A stretch of 64,000 nt of DNA from Trichopria drosophilae. Taxonomy: Eukaryota; Arthropoda; Insecta; Hymenoptera; Diapriidae. How positions within the stretch are numbered: position 1 is the stretch's first letter; every line of letters begins with the position of its first letter. A model generated the notes under the pieces. The model made no database searches. It saw only the letters and a list, made by a program, of their open reading frames with translations, and had not been told where the DNA came from. The position numbers and the translations under genes were made by a program. The stretch spans positions 18,333,501 to 18,397,500 of the forward strand of contig CM059582.1 in the NCBI GenBank assembly GCA_030407085.1. The letters are read 5' to 3'. Positions 11,601-23,777 of the stretch are shown piece by piece.

Positions 11601-14600
11601 CTATCAAAGTTTAAAAAAGGAAACTAGAGGATAAGTAATATCTTATCTTCAAGTGTGCCTAATATTTTTGACTTAGTCATGAAGGGCCAACATTGAATTA
11701 GTAAAACTTCAATATCATAAACATAAATCGATAATTTAATCAAAAATGTCTAAATTTCACCAAAACATTCTTCTCCTGTAAACGGTTTAATTAAAGTCGT
11801 CCTATAGCAAACGTAGAAATGATGTATAAGATGTAAATATATGTAAATATAATGATGTAAATATATATATTTCATAGAAATTACGTATCAACGCACAATG
11901 ATCATCTTACCTAATAACAACAAAAGTATTATATTAATATTCAAAATTTTGTTATATTGATCTAACAAGTCCCTATTTGTGTTGAGAAGATACACAAGAT
12001 TGGCAAGCAGTACAATAAAGTATTGCGTTTTAGATGAATTATATTCGGTATTGATTGAGATACAATAAGAATTTACTGTCAATCCCGTTTAGAAAAGAAC
12101 ATCCGTATAATCTTATTTAGATTACTAAAGCGTGACTTATTGTGATGTTTTGAATGGTAAACTAGAAAAGTTTCCAAAGCTCTTAAACTCTTGTATTATT
12201 ATATTTTTAATCTGAAAGCCGACGGTCATATCCTGCTGGTGCATGGGGTGGCTACCCCTCAAGTATCGACACTTATACTTCATTGGATTATTAACCTATT
12301 GCATCCTTTCTAATAATAAACCTGAATATACCCATATTATACAGAGGCATGGATTTAAGTCACGTTTAAATGCGATATTCTTGGTGCATCAACTAACATT
12401 TCATAATTTATTCCCCAATCAGAATTCGGATTAATAAATCTTCTATGACAATAAGAAAGTAAAATATTTCAGTGGTTTTTCGCAATAATTTCTTTTGAAA
12501 ATACTAGTTGTGTATCTATCTCTAAATTTTATCATAAAATAAATATTTTACTTCTATCAATTTACTCTTCTTTACTATCTGAATTTGTGTTTTCTATATT
12601 ACATCGGTTAATAGGTCTTGAGTTGATGTGACTTATCATAAGCCTAATAATACGTTTTAATCTCTTAAGTACATTGAAAGTCTTAACTCATTTAGACGTA
12701 CTCAAATTTCGTACAATATTTAGTATATGATACAGATGATCTTTTTTTCGTAACAATATCAGCAGCAAAATTTACCGAGCCTCATTTTAACTCATTAAGT
12801 CCATCAATAACGTTCTTAATTGATCAAATGGTTTATTTTTTCGACATGTTGACATTTTCAAGAGATTAGGTTAATTCGAGGCAAAACAACAAAATTTCTA
12901 GTTGGAGATCATAGATTTTGTGCACTTTTGCTTGTAAATAGACATCGATCTCGCAAAATTATTGAGGCAAACACAAATTCACAAAAAATGAAAAAATTGT
13001 ATTTAAACGAAATTTTTTATTACAATGCATCACATTATTTTCTGAAGCAATTTAAATGCAATTTTTACCTTCCAATCAACAGGTCATACTTGAAAATGGT
13101 AGGGTTGGTAATTTTTAACTCAATATTAATCTTGTTTCATGTTGAGAATGAAAGTCGAATATTAACTAAAAAATGTACTCTAAAAATCTGACCATTTTAA
13201 TGGTGTTTAAGCTAAATATATTAAAATTTCTCAATAAATAGTACTTCAGATAAATTAGATATTATTCTTTTATAAAACAGATATATTATTTTAAATAAAA
13301 CAAAATACCTTTAAAAACGATCTGGAACGAAAATTTCCAACAAAACCATTGAAATATCATACAATTTCTATGAAAAAAAACATTTTTTTTTATTATTTAT
13401 ATTTAATTATAGTCGCCTCAAAACTTTGTCATTAGTGATAAATATTTTGATTTGATTATACAATTATATATAACATAATAGCAAACAATGGTACTTGGCA
13501 CTAATTAAATCAAGGAATACTTCAGATTAATGAGAATAAGTTAGTGTCTCTTAGAAATTTGTCCAATGATGTGGAACCATTTTCAAGTGTTAAAAAAACA
13601 TTTATTGCAACCATTAATGACCATAAAAATTACGAAAATTTGTGAAAACTGTTAAATTTTATTGCATAATTTGAGTTAAGCAATAGTACTTAAGTAAAAT
13701 AAATAAGACAGGTTTCAAGTGAAGATACTCAATAATATCACAGAAATTCTATTTAATAACGCTAACTTAACTGAATTTAAGTTATGAGTAGAATCTGCTA
13801 ATGATTTTTTGCTATAATGGTTTAAATTGTGTTTAATGTTTACTGCCACACTCGTGACAATTTTAGTTTTGATACGGAATTTTAAAAATCATTTTGCAAT
13901 AATTTAGTGCAATAATACTGAAAGAAAAGAAGGAATGAGACTGGCTTATTTTACTTTGTTGCTCATTATGTTACTTTCATAGGACTAAATCTTTACGCTA
14001 TGTCGTGTCGACTTACTAACTGTTCCTTATAAAATACAACTTACAATTTACACTTTTATATTGAAATTAAAGAAAAACTTCGAACTACAATACATTGTAT
14101 GTTATTTATTTATATATTCTTTTTATTAGTTTTTTAATATTTTAAAAAGTGCAGTTGCCTGGAAAGTAATTAAAGATCTTTCAATACTTCAATCCTATTC
14201 AGTAGATCAATAATATCAATCTGAATTAGGAGCAGATTATTTACTCCAAAGGATTTAATTTTCTAACTTTGGCCATATATTGCTCGAAAATGAAAACAAC
14301 TATTTTTTTTTTAAATTTGGTTTTGTATATTTTGGAGTGCTGGATCGCAAATCTTTGAAATCATTAATATTTTCAGGTATTTTATTAGAAAACTTATGTT
14401 ATAAGTTTGTTTATTTTCGTGTTTACAATTAGTGTAATTACTATAATGCGATTAGTGTTTGTCGTTTATTTATTGTAATTATATTGTAATTAATATATAA
14501 GTATATTTATTGCCAAAATGTGCTAACTAACTAAATTAACCTACTAAAATAAACCGCTCCCGGTCAAAAACATAAATATAAAAGGATACAAAATTATGCT

Positions 14601-14725
14601 CTAAATTTCTTAAAGTGCATTTTGAGTTTTGCGACTTTATCTAGAGCGAAAAATTCACTTCTATAATGCAATTTCACTTTTTAACGATGAAACAAAACGA
14701 TCATCGTACATAAAAACATCGATTA

Positions 14726-14973
14726 TTCCTAACCGGGTGCGTGTCGAAAAATAGACAAATCAAAAAGTCGAAAGGTTACAAAACCGATATTCATAAAACC
14801 AAAAATCGAAAATCCGATTCATAACAAAAATAGACACATCGATAAGCGGACAGTCATGTTTTGAAGTGTCAGTTTTTACTGGCGGCTTTTCAATCGTCGG
14901 TTTTGCAAATATCGGTTTTTTAACTTGTCGGCTTTTTGATTTGTCATTTTTTCGACCAGCATCCTTCCTAACC
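14726..14973. mobile_element. 230-bp MITE with perfect 9-bp target duplication
   Basis: The element proper is 14735-14964. It opens GGGTGCGTGTCGAAAAA, and its inverted end reads TTTTTTCGACCAGCATCC. TTCCTAACC occurs directly before it (14726-14734) and directly after it (14965-14973), a perfect 9-bp direct repeat. The arms are long and rich in 'gacaaatcaaaaagtcg'-type motifs. A 9-bp duplication plus long inverted arms fits a Mutator-like or Merlin-like non-autonomous element. Relatives lie at 36051-36300 and 39165-39315. Confidence 0.85.
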
Positions 14974-16305
14974 TATAATCCTTAAACGGCAATCCGATTT
15001 TTGACCTAATTTTTTTATACAAGCTTTATAAAATATTTGTATTCCAGTATTGAAGTTCGTAGTTTTAGGGACCGTTGTACTAGTAATCGGTATTATTTGC
15101 AATACTATTGGTAAATTAATAGTAAATGACCACTGGGTTTAGTATTAAAATGCTTTCCTATTTTTCTCAGTGTGTACCAAATATCCAATGAAATTATTTT
15201 TTTTAAATCGTGAATTGCCATATTCAATACTATATTTTGAATCTTACTCGTAACGAATTCGAAATTATGAACCTCAAAAAGCTTTATTAAATATCTTATC
15301 AGATTACTTCGATATGAATTTGATTATTCGTTTGAAATTTTGTATTCCATAAACATTGTTATTGTTTCGTTAATATGCATTGTATTTTTATTTATACTAC
15401 AAAAAGGCATATATAGGTGCATACATTAATTAGTATGCACACAATAAGTTGAAATCTATAAATAGAATGAGTAAAAAAGATAATAATCCATGACAACGTT
15501 TTGTATGAGAATCGATGACGTTCATTCTGCAAAATAAGACTATTAATCATCACAAATTTTGATTTCCACGAATTTGAAAATCATAAAAATCACTTAAAAC
15601 TATAATTTTTCAGTTTTCAATGAATATTCAAGTACTCTTTGAATATTCAGCGTTTGATATAAAATTTATATTACATAATAACCAGACGCGACAGAGAATT
15701 TGTACTTAATCCAGTTTTTTTAATTGAATCATATATTTTTTAAGTCCATTGAGCGTGGCATGTGTTCACTCTGTTTCGGCATTTATAATTTTACAACTTC
15801 ATCTGTTTATTATTCTGGAATATAATGTGCAAAAAGTACAAAACTTCGATAACATTTCCGTTCGCAATCAGTTTTACGGAAATTCGTTATGATTGAAGAA
15901 TATTTGTAAATGCTTCTACGGAGACGCGAAGAGCAAGAAGAGGAAATTCTGGTTAAACATGTTTTTTTTTAATTGTGATTTGAGTGGGATCAAACTCGTA
16001 AAAATTAAAAAATTATTCAATTTGTAAACACAAACGAGTAATGTTATTTAATCATGTCTTTTTTACGTTGAACAAATTTATCACAAAATTGTTGAAATTA
16101 TCTCTACGATATTCATTTCCATTCTTGTTTTTGCTATTGATAAATTCCATCATTCTTTTTTTTAAATTCTATTGATATTTTAAATACGTTTGTTTTGAGA
16201 AGATAATGTAAATTACCATATTTCCTCATATTGTAAAACTCTTAAAATCTAAAAGTTTACTATATTTTAATAAAATAACAGCAATAACTGTAAAAGTCCG
16301 AGTGG

Positions 16306-16374
16306 AAATTTATTAAGGCCCTGTTCAGGCGCGTTACGTTATAGTCAGGCGCTGAGTAGGGACTTAATAAATTT
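16306..16374. repeat. 69-nt palindromic hairpin
   Basis: AAATTTATTAAGGCCCTG at the left is answered by the complement of AGGGACTTAATAAATTT at the right, with a short loop around 'ttacgttatag'. The inner part continues as CAGGCGC/GCGCCTG-type pairing. It is probably the core of a short MITE. 'gagggcgcaaa' just downstream resembles the palindrome family at 56328. Confidence 0.55.
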
Positions 16375-17473
16375 CTGATCGATAGTATTTTCGTACCGAG
16401 GGCGCAAACTACTGGTCTCGAAATACAAAATGCAAAGTCGTTTGTCAATCTGCTTAAACGTTAATTCCTACACTTTTTATTTTGCATCCATGTGTATGCA
16501 AATTCTTGTTTCACACATCGAAAACGGCAAAATAGTATTTGGCGCCTTACTTGGCAACAAATATTTCACCGGAACGTCCAGTTAGTGGGCAATTTAGTTA
16601 ACAGTTTGTTAGTATTACAATTCAGAATGCTGTGCAATATATGATGAAATATTCATTTTTTCCTACAATAATAGATTATTTTCATTTCATATTTAATCGT
16701 GGATATTTAATTGTAAAACTTTCGTAAATTTGAGGTTATATATTATGCTGTATTTTTAAATACCTGGAATTAGCAAAGAATATTGTATGAAGAAGGGCTT
16801 TTGAATAATCCAAATGTTTGTTACCTAAAACACAATTAACTCAGACAAATTTCGACAAAAGACTTACAATTAGATGTAGTTTTTATAACGTTTTCATTGT
16901 TTCTGTTTAATTAAATTTCTGGGTGTTATAATTTTGAACTAATGGGTGTATGCAGATGAAAATCATTTTCGTCAAGAAATAATTATTTAAACCTTTTTTT
17001 CAAACCGAAATGTTTGTCATCAATTTATACTATTCTTTTTCATTCATTCCCTCCACATTTTTCAAACATTTTTCCATTTTGAATGAATGTATCTTCTTAT
17101 GAAATCATTACTTACCTTTTCTAATTTCGTTGCAATTATGATTTTGAATTTGTCGATTCAAAAGTTTGAACTTGTATAATCACAATACGATAAAGCTATT
17201 GAGTCATCGGAATTATTGTTTTCAAATGCCCTGTTATTTTGAAGAGAAAAAGGGCTAGTTTTATTTAAGGTGAATATAAAATCTTTTGAAATACGTTCAG
17301 TTTTTAATATAAATTTTTTATTCTTATAGTGTGTTTATAATAGATTTCCTAACTGAAAATTAGTTTCTATAACATAGATCATATGACCACGAATCGAAAA
17401 TTATATTTAATGCGGAAAAAATGTATACATTTCGTTTTTTAAACAATATAAAATAACATTGGTCGGCAGCAAG

Positions 17474-18058
17474 CGACTTCCATTCTGATTCAAACATTGG
17501 ACTAGACATATCTGATAGATTTTTCACACGAATCTGGCTTTATAAAGTGCCCATCATGTTGAGATTTTGAGAAAAATGGGTCCAAAAACTTAAAAAACCC
17601 AATTTTTGCAGTTTTTGAACCTGTGTAGAAAGTGAAGCAGATCTGCTACAAGTCTCTAACTAGGCTTAGATTAAGCTTGAATCTTCAGCTAAAAGACTCA
17701 AATCGAAAAAACACTGAATCAGTCATTGATTTTCATTCAAGTGTGCAAGTGCTAGAACTGCGCGTGCGTACATGAAAAATATATATGCTACATGAAACTT
17801 TGTGAATAATTCAGTGGCTTTTTCATTTGGTTTTATTAGCTAAAGGTTCGGGCTTTAATTCAATTCTAGTTAGAGACTTGTGGCACATCTGCTTCACTTT
17901 CTACACCTGATCAAAAACAGCAGGGTTTTTTTTAGTTTTTGAACCCGTTTTTCTCAAAATCTCGACATGATGGACAATTTTTGATGCTAGATTCGTGTTC
18001 AGCAATGAGAAATGTATAAGAAGTGTCTAGTCCGATGCTTGAATCAGAATGCAAGTCA
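17474..18058. mobile_element. 585-bp foldback element next to exon 2
   Basis: The arms are about 200 bp. The left begins GACTTCCATTCTGATTCAA and runs through GGACTAGACA, GAGATTTTGAGAAAAA, AGAAAGTGAAGCAGAT and AAGTCTCTAACTAG. The right contains the inverted copies of all of these in mirrored order. The central approximately 150 bp is unpaired. The element ends 92 bp before the exon 2 acceptor. A partial relative of the arm sits at about 18800-18920 on the other side of exon 2. Confidence 0.8.
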
Positions 18059-18149
18059 TTGTTTTGTCGACCAGGGTTATTTTTTTAATTTTGATATATT
18101 TAGTATATACTCGAAATTTAATTAACCTAGAAATCATTCTATATTTCAG

Positions 18150-18619
18150 GTATTACGGTGTGTCAACCTTTGCTGTAGAATGTACAGCACTAACTTTCAA
18201 CGTACTGTACGTTATCCTGTTTCTTCCGACGAGTTACCTGATGAATCGTATGAGTTTACGAAAAATGTGTCTCGTCTCAACGATCCTCACCTGTCTTGGA
18301 TCATGGATCAAAGTTTTTTCGGTCAATTCAGACCGATTTATAGTGACACTAATAGGACAAATTTTTGTTGGTATGTGTCAAATGCCTGTGAGTTCACTTC
18401 CAGCAATGGTGGCAGCCCATTGGTTTGGATCTAAACAGGTGGCAACGGCAACAGCTTTAGGAGTATTTGGATGTCCGTTAGGTGTAGCCACAACACTTTT
18501 TTTGATGCCAATTTTTGTTCAAAATCACGAAAATGTTGAAGACATCGGCTACGACCTTTTCTACTACCTCCTAAGCGTGGCCATCTTCTGCACCGTTATT
18601 TCTGCAGCTATAATCATAT
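18150..18619 (+). CDS. FLVCR: FLVCR-like transporter, exon 2 (residues 62-218)
   Basis: This is the largest exon and encodes TM2-TM6. It enters with YYGVSTFAVECTALTFNVLY, then the TM2-TM3 loop LMNRMSLRKM, a degenerate form of the MFS 'G-x-L-a-D-R-x-G-R' motif with Asn where Asp is usual. TM4 follows with GMCQMPVSSLPAMVAAHWF, then GSKQVATATALGVFGCPLG, a Gly-rich TM5. The exon ends in TM6 and breaks at the donor ATCATAT|GTAAGT (18619/18620), leaving one base that joins exon 3 as Phe219. Acceptor TATATTTCAG|GTATTAC. A coding-looking extension upstream of 18150 is intron and foldback sequence. Confidence 0.93.
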
Positions 18620-18924
18620 GTAAGTCCAATTTTTAAAATTATTACAATTTTAAAATTTTTTAAAAAGCTGATAATATTCAAATTTGAATAATTATCTTCC
18701 CCCCAAAATATTTCATAATTTAAATATTGAATTGAAAAATGGATAACACAGGTTTACATGTTTTTTTTTCTATTCAGATATGGCAAAATTGAGTAACACG
18801 TCAGGATTTTGAGAAAAATGGGAGTAAATTCTAACACAGAAACGTGTTTTTTTATTCCTACTACTTCAGACACTGGCCGTGCTTGAGATTTCAATCTAAT
18901 GCTTAAATTAAAGCTTGACCCTTA

Positions 18925-19112
18925 CCCGCGTGGAAAATGTAACGTCATTCTGATCCAATTGCTGACAGAATTCCCTATTTCTGATCCGATTCGGATCCTG
19001 AAACGACAAGAAATGTAATGCTTTTTGGCAGGATTCCTGCCAGGATATCTCACCAGATTCTGATCAGAATCCTGTTTCGTCCGACAAGATTCTAGCCCGA
19101 ATCCTGAGTTCT
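18925..19112. mobile_element. Partial element related to the 63287 MITE
   Basis: It starts CCCGCGTGGAAAATGTAACG, matching the complement of the right end of the element at 63287-63505 (CCCATGTAGAAAACGTAACG). The interior is a series of GGATTC/GAATCC and GATTCTGATCAGAATCC motifs, also shared. No matching right terminus is visible, so this copy is truncated. Confidence 0.55.
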
Positions 19113-19128
19113 CCTCCGACTAAAATCG

Positions 19129-19220
19129 TACCCATACAACACAAAGTCGACTATGGAAGTGTTGAATGTCCCGGTAATAGTCAACTTTAATTCTATTTGA
19201 CTTTCATAATTGTGTGGGTA
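19129..19220. mobile_element. 92-bp hairpin MITE
   Basis: TACCCATACAACACAAAGTC at the left is answered by the complement of GACTTTCATAATTGTGTGGGTA at the right. The arms cover nearly the whole length with several mismatches. It is probably a minimal MITE. I cannot confirm a target duplication. Confidence 0.6.
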
Positions 19221-22200
19221 TGATGTACATTTTAGGTTATGACATCCTTTAATATAAAATTGTATAAAATAGAGCTCGTTGGATATGACCTAGTCTTACT
19301 TCGCCATATTATAGTAAGTCATATTGGATCTGCCATTTTGAATTTTTAAATATTGATGTCAAATACGGAGTCATGGACCCAGAAAACACCTAAATACTAA
19401 ATGTAACGAAAATTATGGTACTTTTAAAAACTCAGGTTTTAAAGGTTAAAAAAGTGGGGCGGTAAAGGGAGGTCCATCATTGTCGAACAAGCGAGGTTAT
19501 CAAACAAACACATTGTCAAATTAGCGAGATTTTACTATATAACATCACAAATAAAGTCATCAGATAGATTAATGTCTCAATTATATTCAAAGTACAGAAT
19601 AATGCGACTTAAAATGAAATATAATTTTCATGTCCGCAGCCAAATATTAAAAGATCAATTTCACTTCTCGAAAACCATACATAGTCCAATGAAGATCACT
19701 TTACTATGCGAACTTTTTACATCTAACACCCAATTTACAAAATAATCAGGAATACTGCAATTAAGACATTAAATTGAAATCTTTCAGAATTAAACCATAA
19801 TAATAGACAATAAAGCCTAAAATATCTACCATTGCGAACATTGCGATCTCAAGATCAGAAAAACCTCATATTTGATGCATGTCCCGACTTCATACATAAC
19901 ACATTATGAGATCATTTTAATTTATTTTTTATTGTGCTATCCTGGGAAGTAATCGGCCACTATGAAAATAAACGGCTCGTTTTTCACAGGAATTCAATGA
20001 CTACACAGAGAAAACTAGGGTTAAGAAGAGGAGAAACAACATCCTGATATTAAACGTTAATATAATTATATTCATGGTTCTCTATATAAGTTATTAGTGA
20101 CAGTGATTCTACCACGTTATAACTTTATTCTAAACATCAAAATGATAAAATACTATCTAATATAGTAATAACAACTATCTGATAATCATTTATTTTAAAC
20201 ATGCAGACAGTAATGATTAGGGTCTATTTTTCTTTGTGTACAAACTCCTTATGGTTCATATTCACATAGTAATCCTTACTTTGAACGCCAGATGGCGCTC
20301 AAATTCAAAACTAAACTGCACAACGTTACGTTGACTTAAATATTGTACGACTTTGCTTTTGGAATAGTACGCCACCTGGTGTTTCCCGAAGAAGCTCCAT
20401 TGTTTGTATCGGAATGGTATTTTTCGCAATGCAGTATTATTTTGGAGGTAAGACGATGAATCTTGACACTTCAATCTTCATGTCATACATCCGACAATTT
20501 TCACTAATAAATAGCCTTCGCTTCAGAAATGTATTTTTTTTGTTCGACTACCGACATCGGCTTACAAATCAATTATTTTTGTACTACTCCCTTTGAATAA
20601 ATATAATAGTTTTTTATCTTATGTTTTTACAAAACCAAGAAAATTGTATCGTTATTATCACTCAAGTTTATATGGCGAGAAACGAAATTATTCATCACGG
20701 CCAAATAAGAAAAACGTCATAATAACAAATCTGAGACGCGCAAAATTATTATTTACTTTTAAAATCAAGATATGTAACATATGCCGACGAATAATACCAA
20801 ACCAACATTCAGGTTATCAGTTGTCATAAATTTCCTTTAGACCCAATGTAACCATCGGTACTAACGCAAGAGCCGTTAATCTTGTTAAGTTAATCGAAAT
20901 CTGACACGAGACATTTATTATAAATTAGTTAATACGTAATTGGTATTTTGTAGGAAAACAACATATTACTTCATGCTTATTTTGATGATTCGGCATTAAA
21001 GTTTCTTAAACAAATAAAAACATAAATGTGCACGGAAACAAAATTTCTGTGACAGATAATCGGAATGTCCCAAAAACATGTCTAATTCCGGAATATTTTT
21101 ATGTAATACACGTCTATCTATTACACTGTACATTTTTTGTGAGTATCGGGCTTCGAAATATACTAAAAGTGACAAATGTATTCAATAGTTATTCATTAAA
21201 TTACTTTTTTTTATCTCTAAACACGTATCTAAAATTTTGTTTCAGTTATTTTTCGGCGGAAGAAATATTACCTCGTAATTAATCGACAATATACTATATC
21301 TAGATTGTATCAAAACTTCGAATTTCGAAACATCTTTAATCAGACAAATTTGAGAATCATCATATATAATGCTGACTAGTAATTAGCTAAATCCTCTTAA
21401 ATAAATCTATTTAAATTCTTTAAAAGAATTCTAAAATATATATCTTAATGTTTACAGCTACATTTTCAATAATTTAGAAAAATTAACTTTCTTCCATATA
21501 CTATCGACCGTTTTATAATTGAAGAAAAAGTATAATGTCGAGCACCTTTTGAAGTGATCTTAAAAAAAATTGTTAAATTCACTAAGAGTTAAATATTATG
21601 TTTACATTCGCACGTTTTTACAAAAAAATAGTATTCTACTAACATAGAGCGAAAAAACCAATGACTTTTCACAGAATCCATCGACCCTAAGAAACATACT
21701 TAAAAGAACACTATCTACCCAAGAGTTTTAAACAATTATCTGCGATTTTTAATCAATACATTTCAATTGTTTTTATAATATTTAAACATTATTTTTAAAA
21801 ATTATATGACGTACACACGTACAAGCTAAAAATTGTTTACTGAAATTTTTTGAGTACTTATACGATAGCAAACGAACATAAGTTTTGTGTTGCACGCTGT
21901 TTGTGCAGTCCGCAAGATCAATATCAAACAATTATTAAAATATTCCGAAAACATGTAAAAACCATTCCTGCATGTTGAAAATGCGAATGTTCTGAAAGCT
22001 GTAAACAAAAACAAGTCTTAAAAAATTAGACCGAATACAATAATACCAACATCAAAAGACATTTATGCAGTTCTTACAAGATTTGTGTGTTTATTAGTGT
22101 TTATTAATGCAATAAAATTAATATGCAATACACTGCAGAATATGCAGCGTGTAAACAATAACTCGGATTTGGTATAAATTGCTTCAGTGTGCGACATACA

Positions 22201-22349
22201 AGTTAACATTTTCCAAAAAGTAGTTGCGGAGTGTAAAAGCTTTGGGAAATGTTATATCCATTTTGCTTTTTATCTTTCAAAAATATTGTTTGGCCGCATT
22301 CATTAGAGTTGTAGAATAGTATAGTGACTTTATATATTTTAATGTGATT

Positions 22350-22860
22350 CATTTTTTTGGGTTGTTGATTACGAACCTGAAGTCAGTTTTCAAAAAATGG
22401 TCTAAAATCGGTTGAATCTTGCTCTTTGGGGACATTTACAGTAAAAGGATGAAGGAAAGGAATTACCCACCGCTTTTTTTTCAGAAATTTGATCTCCATA
22501 CTGGATCCTCAATTTTTGAAAACTGATTTCAAATTTGTATTCAGCGACCCTTAAACCCCCCGAATAACAAGTTTTAAACAATTTCATTTAATTCCACAAA
22601 GTTCGACCGCCATATTGGATTCGCCATTTTGAATTTTTAAAAACTAACTTCGAATTCATAATTAGCGACTCCAAAAACCGCCGACTAAAAAGTTTCAAAA
22701 GATTTCATTTAATTTAAAAAAATTCGACCGCCATATTAGATCCGCCATTTTGAATTTTTGGAATGTAACCTCAAATTCGTAATCAGCGACAGCAAAGACC
22801 CTTGAATAACAAGCTTCAAACGATTTCAGTCATTATTAGAAATTCAGGGACTACGTTAGA
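22350..22860. repeat. Clustered copies of a roughly 120-bp ATGGCGG-type unit
   Basis: Three direct units begin near 22495, 22609 and 22730 (spacing 114 and 121 bp). Each contains a GCCATATTGGAT-like phrase, a CCATTTTGAATTT-like phrase, 'ttcgtaatcagcgac' and 'aacaagtttcaaa'. A fourth, inverted partial unit occupies about 22350-22400. This is the best cluster of the dispersed family also seen at 660-1020, 32740, 42090-43260, 47355 and 60890-61170. Confidence 0.75.
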
Positions 22861-23380
22861 CTTGTAGATCATTTTTCGAGGCATCGACGCAATGTTGTGG
22901 TCCGTCATTTTGAAATTTGAAATGAGTAGTAATATAAACTTATAGTTGAGGGTTCATGGACGCTAGATTTTAGGCGTTTGATGCAGTCCTCTGCCGTTTT
23001 CCATGAGAAGTCATACGTAAAAAGAAAATTTTTCCTCGAAAAATCGCTTTTTTTGGAAAAAAATTGTTCACAACTTTTTCAGCATTGATTATTAACAAAT
23101 TTTGACCGTTAATTCTGAAAGAGCGATACATTTTACGTCAGAAGTGGCTTATGCCGAATTTTTTAGTGCCTTTTTCATACAAAGTAATAACGTCAAGTCA
23201 ACGGCAATTTTTCGTCAGTATGATCGTTAATGGGTTAATTTCAGTTGAAAATTAGCAGCTCTTTTCAAAGTACTGGTCAGAAAAGAAACATTTGCATATT
23301 CAGCTACAATTATTTAATATCGAAAGTTCGATTTTCAAAATTTTAATTATCACTTGACAACAAAATGAGATCGATCTCTA

Positions 23381-23777
23381 TAACCAGAAACAGGACTATA
23401 CTTTTCCAAAGGTTTTCGATAGGCTAAATCCAAATCTGCCAGCATAATTCTTCTATCACGTAAAGATTTTGATATATACTAACCTAAAAGTGTAAAAACA
23501 CTGTTTTTGTCTGTTTTCAGTATATTTGTTGAACAAAATTGTTGTTCGCAACTTAGTAAAACGCAGGTTAATGTGCTATTCATCAGCTTCAAAATGCTGT
23601 TTTAGTAATTCGTTTTTTTTTCATCGCGTTATCGAATTATGCTTTTCAGAATTATAATTTTCTTATTTTGCATTTTTGGTTTAAGATATCTCAAAATCTT
23701 GACGTGATAGAATAAATCTTCGACCAGAGTTGGTTTCAACGCGACGAAAACCTTCGGAAAAGTATAGTTTTGGGTAT
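23381..23777. mobile_element. Foldback element of about 400 bp
   Basis: The left arm (23381-23485) reads ACTATACTTTTCCAAAGG then TTTTCGA and CTATCACGTAAAGATTTTGA. The right arm (23678-23777) is its inverted copy (TCAAAATCTTGACGTGATAG, then CCTTCGGAAAAGTATAGT). Arms are about 100 bp with scattered mismatches around a 190-bp spacer. Confidence 0.7.

Larger units (their letters stand above)
4228..18149 (+). other. Intron 1 of gene A (about 13.9 kb)
   Basis: Begins GTAAAT and ends TATATTTCAG. I find no exon inside. Content recognised: an inverted pair 7390-7530 / 8460-8610; a G+C-richer unassigned block at 8040-8340; a MITE with 9-bp target duplication at 14735-14964; a hairpin at 16306-16374; and a 585-bp foldback at 17474-18058, just upstream of exon 2. 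From about 4300-7300 and 8650-14700 the DNA is AT-rich and I see nothing specific. Confidence 0.85.

Noticed and set aside
11820..11880. TAAATATATG-type microsatellite as a CRISPR-like or satellite array
   Set aside because: Only a few imperfect copies of a simple AT motif; ordinary low-complexity DNA.
12928..13191. 87-codon plus-strand open frame
   Set aside because: Composition is random AT-rich (K, N, I, L, F), with no domain, no splice support and no relation to neighbours.
18049..18149. Upstream in-frame extension of exon 2 with its own ATG at 18049
   Set aside because: It overlaps the end of the foldback and intron sequence. A good acceptor at 18148-18149 restores the conserved YYGVSTF and matches the phase of exon 1.
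20593..21282. Plus-strand open frames of 78 and 84 codons in intron 2
   Set aside because: AT-rich chance frames with no conserved motif and no suitable splice context.
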